Source: Paracoccaceae bacterium
GTDB taxonomy: Bacteria; Pseudomonadota; Alphaproteobacteria; Rhodobacterales; Rhodobacteraceae
NCBI GenBank assembly: GCA_007128995.1
Contig: SKWJ01000070.1
Coordinates: 1-6,334, forward strand
DNA: 6,334 nucleotides
Direction of reading: 5' to 3'
Made by a program: the position numbers and the translations under genes. Below the pieces are notes generated by a model. It was not told where the DNA came from. It saw nothing but the letters and a program-made list of their open reading frames with translations, and searched no databases. Shown here in pieces: positions 6,183 through 6,334 of the stretch; the first letter of the stretch is position 1; each line of letters starts with the position of its first letter.

Positions 6183-6334
6183 ATTCCCTCCGCAACCTTC
6201 CGGCGCAGATGTATGCACGGAAAACCGAAAGTCACCATATCCCACGCAAAATTCTGATGGTTTTCGTGAAATTCGCAGAACTGATGCCAGCCCATCCGAT
6301 CAATGCGCCACACCTGCGGCGACACTTTCATCAA
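6183..6334. other. Right-edge stretch without a supported gene
   Basis: These 152 bases lie upstream of the 61-residue gene. One minus-strand frame is open from the window edge (beginning MKVSPQVWRIDRMGWHQ) but runs on through the 61-residue gene in another phase. I recognise nothing in it, and it does not resemble the end of soxB. A poor promoter-like pair, GTGACT and TACATC with a 16-base spacer, is present on the minus strand. The region could be the leader of the small gene or the tail of something further right. Confidence 0.3.

Noticed and set aside
1..6334. Mobile elements, CRISPR arrays, tRNA or rRNA genes
   Set aside because: No transposase or integrase motifs, no regularly spaced direct repeats and no tRNA-like cloverleaf were seen.

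Overview
The window looks like a piece of an alphaproteobacterial chromosome, most likely from the Rhodobacterales (Rhodobacteraceae). This rests on three things: an alpha-type SspB followed directly by class II fumarase, a heterotetrameric sarcosine oxidase operon, and an iron-type superoxide dismutase. The genus cannot be fixed from the sequence alone. Every gene I can support is on the minus strand, so the window reads biologically from right (6334) to left (1).

Right end (6334-5656): about 150 bases with no supported gene, then a 61-residue single-span membrane protein with a strong ribosome binding site (6182-5997). A small hairpin followed by a T-run overlaps its stop codon. Next comes a doubtful 105-codon reading frame (5960-5643), which contains a perfect 10-bp inverted repeat (5883-5910).

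Centre (5655-1762): soxD, soxA and soxG, the delta, alpha and gamma subunits of tetrahydrofolate-dependent heterotetrameric sarcosine oxidase. They are tightly coupled: the soxD stop overlaps the soxA start by 4 bases, and the soxA stop overlaps the soxG start by 8 bases. The complex demethylates sarcosine to glycine, makes H2O2 and passes the one-carbon unit to tetrahydrofolate. The catalytic beta subunit gene soxB is not in the window. It must lie further upstream or elsewhere, because the small reading frames occupy the place it usually has directly before soxD.

Left part (1669-1): sodB, an Fe-type superoxide dismutase, has its own promoter candidate (17-bp spacer) after soxG and a clear intrinsic terminator (1011-1050). 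A roughly 260-base non-coding stretch follows. Then comes sspB, the adaptor that delivers ssrA-tagged proteins to ClpXP, and the first 67 codons of fumC (class II fumarase), which runs off the left edge. A short perfect hairpin sits between sspB and fumC.

Most of this is conventional housekeeping and methylated-amine catabolism. I see no mobile element, CRISPR array, tRNA or rRNA and no clear sign of a new system. The parts least explained are the two small reading frames and the inverted repeat upstream of soxD.
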